Shown here: piece by piece, positions 23,989 through 34,032 of the stretch
How the letters are laid out: each line of letters opens with the position of its first letter
How positions within the stretch are numbered: position 1 is the first letter of the stretch
Notes under the pieces: model-generated
What the model was told of the DNA's origin: nothing
The model's input: only the letters and a program-made list of their open reading frames with translations
Database searches by the model: none
NCBI GenBank assembly: GCA_014281115.1
Contig: JACONQ010000006.1
Coordinates: 2,418,001-2,482,000 of the forward strand
Direction: 5' to 3'
DNA from: Laburnicola sp. R22_1
Taxonomy: Eukaryota > Ascomycota > Dothideomycetes > Pleosporales > Didymosphaeriaceae
Length of the DNA: 64,000 nucleotides
Made by a program: the position numbers and the translations under genes

Positions 23989-25821
23989 TCACGAATCAAA
24001 AACCGGCCCAAACGCACACACCCCCCTCGCCCTCAACCCATACACCACCCTCCCCGTAACCCCCCCATTACTCAACACAAACACCGCTTCAGCCTCAACC
24101 TCCCTCCCCAGCCTACACCCCACGCCCACAAGATCCGGCCGTCCCCCGACCTCCGTATCCACAACCACCGCCCCCGGATCCGCGCTGTACACGCTGTCTA
24201 CCAGCTCATCTCCGTACGTGGCGCGCGGCGAGCGCGCGCTCCATACTATCCGGATGAATTGCGTGGGGGGGCGGTGCAGGAGGGAGGAGAGGCAGGGGCC
24301 GATGCCTGAGCCGGTGGTTAGGAGGAGGATGCGGGGGAAGAGGAGGGTGAGGGAGAGGACGCCTGGGATGGGGGTGGGTTTGACGTAGAATTTTAGTGGT
24401 GGTGGTGGTGGTGGTGGTGGTGGTGGTTGGGGACCGGGTTTGTTGTTGCTGGTTGTTGTTCTTTTCTGGGGTTTTGGGTGTACGTGTAGGGCGTGGGCGT
24501 GGTGGATGATGGTGCGGGTCCAGTCTCCTGCGGCGGAGAGGATGAGGGAGGATTCTGGTGGGGAGGCGGTGGGGGTGGATGATGACGATGGTGCAGATGC
24601 AGATGCAGATGCAGAAGATGGCGGAGAAGAGGGAAACGTAGCGAATGGATGCCATTCTCGCAGTGGAGCCGTGGATATGCTCAGGCAGGAGAACTTGTGC
24701 ACTGGGTTTGTGAAGCGAAGGCGGAGAGCGTGCGCGGAGAGGATTTCAGGGGTGAAGGTCCAGGTGCGGAGGCGGAGCCAGGGGTGGATGATGAGGGCGG
24801 TTATGAGGGAGAGGTTGTAGAATGTGGGTGTGGTGAGGAGGGTGGGTAGGAAGTGCGACGTTGAGGTGGTTTTGGCCGTTGTGAGGAGCACGAGTTGTGT
24901 CCAGAGGAGGAGGACCGAGGTCCAGCCTAGGAGGCGGTGGGTGAGTTCGAAGGTATTATGGTGGCGTTTTCGGAGGGTGGGGAGGGCGAAGAAGATGATT
25001 GTGACGAGGAGGGAGAGGGTGGTCCAGGTGGTTGTGAGTAGGGGCGTGAAATAGGGGTCGCGGTGTGTGGTGGCGGTGGTTAGGATGATGCTGAAGCCGA
25101 GCCACCAGGCGGTTCCTGCGAGCGCGGCTCCGCTGTGGATTCCGCCATAGCAGTAGCAGTTTGCGAGCCATTTTCGGAGTTTCAGGGGGACACTCCAGGG
25201 GACTAGCCATGCGGTGCGGAATATGGCGTTTATGACGAAGTCTTGGCGGATGAGGATGGCCATGAGGAAGTTGGTTGAAGCGGCTGTTGCGAGAGTGTCC
25301 AATTTTACGGGCGATTGGTGAAGGACGTAGAAGAGGGGAATGACGTTAAGGAGAAAGACAAGGGTAAAAACGCGACGATAGACCGTGAGGATGGTATACC
25401 GGAGATGTCGAATGAGTTGTGGATAGCGCTTCAGTGGTAGATTGTCGATCGTACCCTTGTTATTTTTTATGGTATACTCCGAGAAATCACTAGAGTTGCA
25501 ATCGGGACTCAAAGCTTCACTCCGAGGGTTACCGTAGGAGCGTCCGGGAGGGGCCAGAGCCTTCTCGAGAGAATCGGAATCTTTATACGACGTCGTAAAA
25601 GTGTTGGCGTCAAAGTCTAGCGTTGACGGTAGTTCGGGTAGTGATAAGCGTAACTGTGCAGTTGATGTTGAAGACCTCTTGGGGTGAATGCCTTGCTCTT
25701 TCCGCTGGTGCTCCTTTTTGAAGGCGTCGTGTGTTAGTACAAGATTCTGGCATTGAAGCGACATCTCGTGCTGTGAAAGGAAGTAGATGAACCGTAGCAC
25801 TTTTTGACTGGGCTGTGCCAT
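23989..25821 (-). CDS. TmpA-like integral membrane protein (ferric-reductase-type fold)
   Basis: Single frame of 610 residues from MAQPSQKVLRFIYFL. After a hydrophilic first third come several membrane helices (VFTLVFLLNVIPLFYVL, SIILTTATTHRDPY, LSLLVTIIFFALP, LLGWTSVLLLWTQLVL). Then an FAD/NAD-binding-like half: LREWHPFATFP, SAAGDWT, LLLTTGSGIGPCLSSLL and VFVLSNGGVTGRV. Order and motifs match the fungal TmpA group, relatives of ferric reductases and of reductase-like tails of some adenylate-forming enzymes; TmpA affects conidiation in Aspergillus. Two low-complexity inserts occur: a Ser/Ala run and a Pro10 run encoded by a GGT-type microsatellite (24396-24428). An ATG start is chosen over an upstream non-ATG extension. 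Substrate unknown. Confidence 0.75.
   Translation of the reverse strand: MAQPSQKVLRFIYFLSQHEMSLQCQNLVLTHDAFKKEHQRKEQGIHPKRSSTSTAQLRLSLPELPSTLDFDANTFTTSYKDSDSLEKALAPPGRSYGNPRSEALSPDCNSSDFSEYTIKNNKGTIDNLPLKRYPQLIRHLRYTILTVYRRVFTLVFLLNVIPLFYVLHQSPVKLDTLATAASTNFLMAILIRQDFVINAIFRTAWLVPWSVPLKLRKWLANCYCYGGIHSGAALAGTAWWLGFSIILTTATTHRDPYFTPLLTTTWTTLSLLVTIIFFALPTLRKRHHNTFELTHRLLGWTSVLLLWTQLVLLTTAKTTSTSHFLPTLLTTPTFYNLSLITALIIHPWLRLRTWTFTPEILSAHALRLRFTNPVHKFSCLSISTAPLREWHPFATFPSSPPSSASASASAPSSSSTPTASPPESSLILSAAGDWTRTIIHHAHALHVHPKPQKRTTTSNNKPGPQPPPPPPPPPPLKFYVKPTPIPGVLSLTLLFPRILLLTTGSGIGPCLSSLLHRPPTQFIRIVWSARSPRATYGDELVDSVYSADPGAVVVDTEVGGRPDLVGVGCRLGREVEAEAVFVLSNGGVTGRVVYGLRARGVCAFGPVFDS
24396..24428. repeat. 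(GGT)n microsatellite encoding polyproline
   Basis: About 11 uninterrupted GGT units on the plus strand (CCA/ACC on the coding strand), inside the TmpA-like gene. Confidence 0.9.
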
Positions 25822-27847
25822 GTAAGGAGTTGCAGACAACCGTGTTCGAAGTCAGTGGTAAGCCTGGCCGCAAGAACCTGTAGTTGCAAGTATTTCTACG
25901 TGTCCTCAGAAGGTCACTCCGAAGCTAGCAAAATGCCGTGAGAGCAGAGCAAGAGCAGGCATTCAAGTACAAACAAACCTGCACCACAGCACCCCACAAT
26001 ACCGCAACAAGTGCCGCACCCGCTCCACGTGGAATGCAAACCGGGAAGACACAACATGGGTCTCGCATGCCAAACCACCACCCTGCCCATATCCAGGCAT
26101 ACGACGACTTGATCCGGTCGTTACAGCATCAATATGACGCGCAGGACCCACGCTTGGCGATATGTACCCTCCCCGATCCGCGTGTATAAAATCTCCGAGC
26201 GTGGATGAGCGGCCTATCTGCATGGTACTCAAACAGTTGACACAGAGTCAAATCATGTCGGAAATACGCGCCTGTTGACGTTTGTTTCAGGTACCGTTGT
26301 GGAAGGTGCATTCCAGGGAGCTCGCTTGAGCTTTGAGGGCGGAGGAATTGGCGGCACCCCTTCATCGTTTCGAGTGAGACTGTCTGTCGATGGAGATGCA
26401 AGCGAAGGGGCGCTTACATCGCGATGCTGATCGTCCCTAGACGGATCATCGTTTGTAGTACAGGGAGCGTGTTGAGAGGTGGGGCGCAGCGGTTGGGCGT
26501 TGATGTGGTTAGCCTTGCCCTTCCTTGTGCTTCTTATTTGCCCTGCAAGGGTGACCATTCTTGGTCCTTGTTGTTGAACATGATTGCAGTATGAAGTTTG
26601 GTGGTGCCGAGGCCGTCAAGGGAAAATAGCTTATTAAATATGGAGAAAAGATCTGCATTGTTTTGGTGCAAATTTTCCAGCTCGAGAAAGAGGTCTGGTG
26701 GCTTGATAGCGGGATCATGTGGTGTGAGCTTCCCCATGGTTTTCATTCATTCATGTCCGTTTATAGTCGACCTAACCTTTTACATATTATGAGACTTAAC
26801 AGCAAGCACAACCAAGCTTCCCCATGGCTGCGAGTGCAACTCCAGGCTCAACTATCATTCATTCTAGCATGCCAGCTTGCCACTGACGCATACCGATGCC
26901 GGTCGCCCCTTTGGTGCAAGAAAACACGCCTCAGATCAGTTCTGGACCTGGTTCCCGGTACCTTTGACTCAGTGCGTTACACGCAAGGAAGAACCAATAG
27001 CAGCCTTTTGATGTCGCACAAGGTTCCTGGACGTGTTTCTCCATGCTCAATGCGGCCATGACGTTTCGGCTGGCCGCAGCGGTGGCGGACTGCAATACGC
27101 GCCCTTGACATTCATCTGGTGATGTTGGCGCCACTTCAAGTCACGCTGTCTCTGCGTGCTAGCTGTCGTCGTCTCGATCTAAAAGCGAGGATCAGTGGAA
27201 CACTCGTAATTAATGTCGCAACAAAACATAGCTTCGAGTCCTTCTCTTTCTTCGTGTGGCCGCATATGTGGTCCTTATACCAAGAATTCTCCACCATTGT
27301 AGTGATGCGTCGGGAAATTTAACCCGGAGTCGAACGAAATTGGTACTATGTCGTACAGGCGCATAATGCAGTCTGTATGAGACTTACCAGATCATCATGT
27401 GAATATTGGGTCTGGGTTCGCCAGCTTCGAGCCTGCTGTATTAGTCATCGGGAGGAAGCCACAGAAAACAACGTAAACTTCAACCAAGTGTCTCTCATGC
27501 GATACCGATGATAGGGAATACTGTGTAAGGATCTGACTTTTGAATGGCTCTAGGTTGAACTATGGAAGAATTAAAAAAGAGAACCTGATCTTTCCCTAGC
27601 ACAAGCCGTCTACCCCTAAGGCGCGTGGTGGGGGCTGTGCGCTCCGAAAAAGCTTGAGACCAATCCAACTAAGCAAAAGAACCCGGACAGAACGCAAACA
27701 AACGCTCCCAAACCTTCCGTGCTTCCGTGCACGAAACGCTGTGATATATGTGGAAAGATGCAAATCTGCCAATGTTGGCGCAAGATTTGGCATCTTATAG
27801 AAACGAGCTGGTGGCAGCGGAAACTGGGTAGCCGACTTGCTAGAAAC
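25822..27847. other. 2-kb stretch with at most a doubtful small gene
   Basis: No family motifs. The most protein-like piece is minus strand 26746-26534 (70 codons, ...PPDLFLELENLHQNNADLF), followed in another frame by 26558-26253 (Ser/Pro-rich). I could not find a splice pair joining them, so no gene is called. The rest shows nothing. Confidence 0.35.
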
Positions 27848-29569
27848 TCAACGGGCATGCAAGTCGTAATGATCGCACGCGGCGTCCTCTGAGTTGGTGA
27901 TGGCAGTCTCTTTGACTACGTCTTTTTCCTCCATATCCCAATTCTGCGCTGCATCTGGTAGCTCGTCGTATTGTAGCTCTGACTTGATCGACCCAGCCGG
28001 AGAAGTGCTGGAGTGAACTTGGGGCTGAGTGTGCTCGGTCTTGACCACCTTCATTGGCTTTCGGAACATCGCCAGAAGTATTTGACCTCTGATGTCGTTG
28101 TCCATGACGGGAAGAAGTTCCTCAACCAGGTCGGCATCTCCGCTCTCAGCGAAGGCGTCCACGACCAAATTCTGAAGGACAGCTGGGGGCTCCTTCGTCT
28201 GAAGAACGAGCTTGAAGACTGTGACCACTACACGAACGGTAATGAGAGGGTCGCCGGTTTCTTTGGTTTCCGTTTCCTCCACCAGCTCTTGGACATTCTC
28301 AAGTAGCTGACGTAGGGCAACGCCTTTCAACTTGGCTTGGTCAAGGACGCGCATGGTAGCGGTGGTGAGCTTTTCCATACACGCGGTGGCAAGGACCATC
28401 ATACCAAGACTATGCGCGAGTGTATGTACCTGACAGAGTTGGTCGGCATCCGTAAAGGACAAGCGATTCTTGTAGAGCCACTCGACGAGAGACTCGACGG
28501 TGGCCCTATCCGCAGTTTGCAGTATGATTCGACGCTGCGCTGCGGCTTTGACCACGTCATGTTCCGCCTTCTTCCTTTCGACGGCTTTAATATTCGATAA
28601 TGCGATATTGAGTCGCTCTGTTACCAAGCGCACCGCTTCGGGTTTCAAGAGCTGCAGACGATCACGTATTTGCTCCCTCGGAAATCTTGACCTGTCTAAC
28701 TTTGCTTTCTTTGGATCTACGTTGAACAGTTCGCTGTTCTGAAATGCGGAGTCCGTAGTATCCACAAGCGCATCTTTGAGAGCATCTTGATAATCGGATA
28801 ATGGTGAACTGTTCATGGCTTCCATGATGAGATTCATCGCCTGTACACGCATTAGTTGCATGCCCTGCCACATCGGAATGCGGCCGATTACCTTATCGCG
28901 AACCTTGTTGTCGTAGAACGCGCCACTAGATTTCCTAGGTGGGAAGAGAGCTTTGACCTGCTTTCTCAACCACTTGAATTTTTTGTAGCGTTCGATCAAA
29001 GCCTCAGCTTGGAAGAAGACCTTGCGCTGCTTTGAACTGTGAGAGCAAAGAAGCTCCAAATGCACCGGGTATTGCGCGCCGAGCTTGTCACCATACTCTA
29101 GAGTGACGATTGTCTGGTAAAGCGCACTGAACCGTGTTAGGAAGAGTAAATCAATATTCGAAAGATGATGAAACTAACCTGACAGAAGCACATGGTTTTG
29201 TGTTGATGTTTACACCGACTGGGTTATCCTGGACTATCTCTTGACGTGATTGGCTTTCGCCCTCTCGGGACGCTGGGTCGTAACCAGAGACTTGCGATGC
29301 AGAGAGTGAAGGTGCCAGCGTGCCATCACCTGCGGCTTAGACGGACAATGAGTATGTCTCTTGGGTATTGCGTATCCTGGAGTAACTTACCAGCTGCAGT
29401 ATCTGCCGGCAAACCAGTGCGCTGTCTCTTAGCGAGGGGGATGTCATCCTGAAAGCGATATGTTACCAAGATGTTTCTGATATGTATGGCCCACCCTAGG
29501 GTAACTAACCGGGGAGGATCCGCGAGAGCGTCCTGGCTGCGGAGTGCAGACTACCTCGTCCGGAGGCAT
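27848..29569 (-). CDS. BTB/POZ-like protein with a long insertion inside the domain
   Basis: Four exons (29569-29510, 29448-29391, 29329-29179, 29126-27848; introns 61, 61 and 52 bp) give 515 residues beginning MPPDEVVCTPQPGRSRG. The first 90 residues are polar, with a basic patch (LAKRQRTG). A BTB start follows: TIVTLEYGDKLGAQYPVHLELLC, then VFFQAEALIERY. About 145 residues later the second half of a BTB fold appears: RATVESLVEWLYKNRLSFTD and LCQVHTLAHSLGMMVLA. The interval (PMWQGMQLMRVQAMNLIMEA and more) is helical and charged, so the domain looks split. The C-terminus is acidic. Fungal BTB proteins of this kind are numerous and mostly uncharacterised. It is divergent from GCP3. Exon joins keep frame throughout; the function is unknown. 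Confidence 0.75.
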
Positions 29570-30098
29570 GATGGGGCTGAAGATGGGTTCTCGGAAGAGG
29601 ATAGTTGTGGAGTGGAGGACGAGAAGCCAAAGCGAAGGTAGGGAGCTTAGTAGTTATAGTAAGAGGCACGGCTACGAGGTGAGATGGTTCCTTGCAACGA
29701 CGCTAGGTAAAAGAACTCGACAATAGGTTGTAGGCCATGGTCCCGCCCGGGCTGAGGTAATAAGATACGAGTCCATGTTCGTACAAAGCCCATTCACCGT
29801 GAGATCGACCAGGTTTTACTCGGTGACTGTAAGTGTTGGTTGTGCGGTGCGCGTGGTTCGATGAAGATGAGCTGGGACAATGAGAGCCGGTTCTCAAGGG
29901 CTTTGGGTGCCCCAATGCTTTGTCTCGCCGCTCCATGGTTCGGAATGAGTGTGTTTACTATGGAGGCAAACTGTTTTGGTGAGGTTTGGGAGCTGGAGAG
30001 GAAGGAGCTACCGTGGCGCACGGGCCGTACCCCGCGACGGCCGCATTTGGGCATCTCCAAACACGGCGACGGCTGGTGGAGACACTCGACGCGCCTCG
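29570..30098. promoter_or_regulatory. Divergent promoter region, BTB gene / GCP3
   Basis: 529 bp between opposed start codons. No specific site was recognised. Confidence 0.45.
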
Positions 30099-32871
30099 AT
30101 GACCACCTTCAACCGGGAACGCGTCGAACACGCGTTGACCCAGCTGCTGCAGCGCATCGTACCCGAAGACCCCGACGAAGACGAGGATGAGGCCGGCGAG
30201 CGCTTCGCGGCCGCCTTCCACGCCGCCTTCGACGAGCTCATCAGCGCCGACGCGCTTCCGGTTGCCGTCGACATAAACCATGTCGCCAGCTTGATTGACA
30301 GGCGATGTGAGGATAGAAGCAGCGTATATGGAGCGTGGCTGACGACATCTAGTGCTTAACGATGTGGGCGGCTCGCACAAGAGCGCGCGCTTCAACAACC
30401 TTCTCTCTCGTCTGGTCTCGCAGCCGGTGCTTGACCAGAAATGGCGCATGCTTTACTTCCTCCACGAGCTCGCCGATATACCGCAAGCCCATGGCCGTCG
30501 CGACCCTTCAACGCCGCCACGTCCCCAACCTGCCAACGGACACGCACAGGGAAGTCCCGCGTTCCGAGACGCCTTCGCACGATCAGGCCTCTCGCAGATC
30601 CCAGTCAACGACGGCTCCCCCAGATCAGGAGCAGCCCGCCCCGTATCACCTGTAGAACCCGTCGAGCGGATAGAAAGGCGGAGAGAAAGACGCACGCAAG
30701 AGACGCCGAAGGAACCTGTTGTGGACGGAGAGCGGCCGAAAGCGACCAACGGTCCCACCGAACCTGCACTCCTACGAGACCTGCCCTTCACACTTCAAGG
30801 GCTTTCGTCAACCAATCTTCCCTTTTCCTCGTCGACCGCAATCAAGCTTCCTCCCAGCCTACCCGTGCCTCTCGTAAGCCTGCTCCACACCCTCGCCGAA
30901 CCTTCGCTCCTATACCGCGGCTTGTCCGAATTTGTGGAATCGACCGAAGGCGGTCTGGTAGGTCAGAGTTTCCGATCGGCGCTAGGCAAAGAGTTGAGGT
31001 CCTACCTGGGCCTGGTCGCTACTTTGGAAGGGCAGATTCGGAGGGCATTGGCGCAAGTGGACGAAGCTCAACTCCATCATGGTATTGGAAAAGCTGGCGT
31101 CACCCTCAAGCGATGCGTCATATGGACCCGTGAAGCGACACAAGGGCTGCGATTGATGATTTTGATGGTGGAAGAGTCTAAAGGAAAGAAGGGCGGCGAG
31201 CTGATATCGCTAATCCATTCGTTTTCACTGTCCCACGGGGACCCATACGTCGGAGCTTTTGCGGAACGGCTGCTTTCCCACGTCACCCGACCCTTCTACG
31301 ACATGCTGCGACAATGGATATACGACGGCGAGCTCGCAGATCCCTTCGGCGAGTTCTTCGTGTACGAGCAGAGCGAGGAGGAGATCAATGAAGCAGCCAG
31401 TAGCAACGAAGGCAAAGGCGGCGCCACGAGCGTATGGGAGGACAAGTACAAGTTGAACGAGAAGATGATACCTACCATCATTACCGAAGAGTTCGCCAAC
31501 AAAGTCTTCTTGATCGGCAAGACTCTCAACTTTATCCGCTATGGCTGTGGAGATGCAGCATGGGTGGACACATACTCAAAGGACGCGTCGAAAGAGTTAC
31601 GTTATGGTGACACGGCCAAACTTGAGCAGTCCATTGGCGACGCATACAAGACGACCATGGCACGCCTTATCGATCTCATGGCGAACAAATTCAAACTGTT
31701 CGAACATTTGCAGGCGTTGAAGAAATACCTACTTCTTGGCGCTGGAGACTTTATCGCCGTCCTGATGGAATCACTATCATCGAATCTAGACCGACCCGCA
31801 AATACACAATATCGACATACGCTCACCGCCCAGCTCGAACATGCTGTGCGAAATTCCAATGCCCAATTCGACTCGCCGGATGTGCTGCGACGGCTCGACT
31901 CTCGCATGCTCGAGCTATCCCACGGCGAAATCGGCTGGGATGTCTTCACGCTCGAATATAAGATAGACGCGCCTGTGGACGTAATTGTCACGCCTTTCGG
32001 CTCAAAACAATACCTCAAAGTCTTCAACTTCCTCTGGCGTGTGAAACGCGTCGAATTTGCATTAGGCTCCACCTGGCGGCGGTGCATGACTGGTGCTCGC
32101 GGTGTCTTGGGCACAGTCTCCGACAAGGTCGGCTCGGACTGGAAGAAAGTTCACTGCGGGATTGCCGAGATGGTGCATTTCATTGATCAGCTGCAGTACT
32201 ATATCCTCTTTGAGGTCATTGAATCGTCGTGGAACGACCTGCAAGAAGCGCTGCACAAGCCAGAGAGCACGCTCGACGACATGATAGAAGCACATGCCAA
32301 GTACCTGAACAGCATCACGAGAAAAGGTCTACTGGGGAGCCAAAGCACCGATTTCACCGGACAGCTCCACGAGCTGCTCAAGACAATGCTAGCATACAAG
32401 GACGCCGTTGACGGCCTCTACTCCTTCTCCGTTACTGAATTTACTCGCCGCCAAGAGCACGCCGCGAAGATCGAGACGCGTACAGCGGCCGGTCGCTGGG
32501 GTCTCACCGAAAAAGACGCCTCCTCTCCTGACCCTTTCTCCTCGAAACGCGCATCGCGCTCAGATGCCGACTCGCCCTTCCCACCCCCGCTCCTAAAAAT
32601 CGGCGAAGCTGGCAGCGGCGAAGACGATGTCCTCCCTGCAATTCGTAAACGTCTCGCACATCTGATCAAAGAGTTCCGAATGAGGATTACAATCTTGCTC
32701 GGTGATTTAGTACATCAGCCTGATCACGATATGCGCTGGTTGGCTATGGTTATGAACTTTAATGACGTATATCAACCGAAAAGGCGGCACAAACACGGCA
32801 AGAAGCGTGAAAAAGAGAAGGAGACACCGCAAGCTGCGAGCGCAGCGAAGGCTGTAAATGGGGAGAAGTGA
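30099..32871 (+). CDS. Gamma-tubulin complex component 3 (Spc98/Alp6/GCP3)
   Basis: Exon 1 (30099-30306) and exon 2 (30353-32871), joined by a 46-bp intron, give 908 residues beginning MTTFNRERVEHALTQLLQR. The N-terminal ~200 residues include a Pro/Arg-rich linker. The GRIP1 core starts at LLRDLPFTLQGLSS (about 210) and runs through RGLSEFVES. GRIP2 features include FNFLWRVKRVEFAL and VHFIDQLQYYILFEVIE, the surface that contacts gamma-tubulin. The C-terminus ends in a basic tail (KRRHKHGKKREKEKE). GCP3 pairs with GCP2 in the small complex that nucleates microtubules at the spindle pole body. No defect is seen. It is the right-hand member of a divergent pair. Confidence 0.93.
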
Positions 32872-33265
32872 TGTGGTGGGGAGCACCAAGTCCACAATGG
32901 AATCAGGCGTTCTGGATATCGCACTCGCGAACGGCTGATTTTTCATGGTTTTTACGCAGAGGGGTGTTTATGCTAGTGTTACCGAAGTTTTGAACTTGTT
33001 GGTGCGGTCTTACGATTATGGTTGGTTAATAGTGGGATGGCGTCCGTGCACGATATGGAAAAACGATACCCCGAGAATACAACCACATGGTTTTCAAACT
33101 CCACAGTATTTTGCCAAAACAAAAACTGGTGCAAATGCACGCGATGCACCTTGCTGCTCTATCCATATGATCGCCACTGATTCTCTAGTTTCCCTTTCAC
33201 AAATTAATCTTCGCCCAGGACCCACAGCCCATCCATCCCCTCTCCCAATACAACCCCCATCAACT
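32872..33265. other. Convergent 3' intergenic region
   Basis: 394 bp between the GCP3 stop and the stop of the secreted-protein gene on the other strand. No coding sequence seen. Confidence 0.5.
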
Positions 33266-34032
33266 CTACACAGCCACCTTACCCCCATTCCCCTCCCCCA
33301 CAACCAGTGCCTCCGCCCAAGAAAACCCCTCGACCTCGGCCGACCCCGTAGACAACTTCCAACACTTCATGCTTGCAATCTTCTTATCCCAGTTGAACGT
33401 CGTGCCCTTTGTGTCACATTGTGCCAGTTCGCGATAGCATGACTCGTCCGTTTTGTATCGGAAGTCAACTGTGTGCGCGCCTGTGCAAGTTTTTCCGCTG
33501 TTTCGATTTTCACGTTAGTTTTGTTGGGGGAGAATGGCATGTAGGGTTTTGGGTGGGGGATTGGGGGGTTGGTAAACGTACTCCCAAACGCGACAGATGA
33601 GGTCGTCGTTGTCCGGGTAGAAGTCGAGGGAGCTTATGTCTGTGGATCTGTTTGACGCAAGCTTGTTAGCTTGAGGCGCTGCCTTTGCGTTGCAGATACA
33701 TGACAGCATGACAGTGTGCATCGCGGGAAAAAAGGAGAGGCACACGTACTTCATAGTGTAGCACTGCGCCATGTTCATTCCTGTTTTTGTTTCTAGCTCT
33801 CTTGGAGTGAGGAACCACCAGTGTTTTCCTTTGTGTTTGGTGTATTGGTATTGGAAGGACTAAGGGGTGTTAGTTGTGGGTTTTGCGTGCTGCGGGTGGG
33901 GGGAGTGGATACGATGGCGCCGTCGAGGGATTGGGAGGATGCGGTGGTGGGGTCGCTGTCGTTGTTGTATTGGATTAGGGGTGTAGAGAGGGTTGTTGAT
34001 GCGAGGGCGAGGAGGAGATGGAGGAGGCGCAT
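33266..34032 (-). CDS. Small secreted protein with six cysteines, effector-like
   Basis: Assembled from four exons (34032-33913, 33859-33750, 33647-33582, 33497-33266) with introns of 53, 100 and 84 bp; all are GT-AG and the joined frame is 175 residues. Exon 1 encodes a signal peptide (MRLLHLLLALASTTLSTP). The mature part contains KHWWFLTPRELETKTGMNMA, SLDFYPDNDDLICRVWDG and SCYRELAQCDTKG. Six cysteines remain after the leader (in AQCYT, LICRV, KTCTG, ESCYR, AQCDT, MKCWK), an even number that could form three disulfides. I do not recognise the family. Size, leader and cysteines fit fungal effector candidates, but so would other extracellular roles. It is the second-to-last gene before the transposon block. 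The exon 3 acceptor used (CAG before CGG) was the one that preserved frame. Confidence 0.68.

Noticed and set aside
26253..26746. Possible two-part small gene on the minus strand
   Set aside because: The first part looks protein-like but no donor/acceptor pair of reasonable length joins it to the second; left as unassigned.
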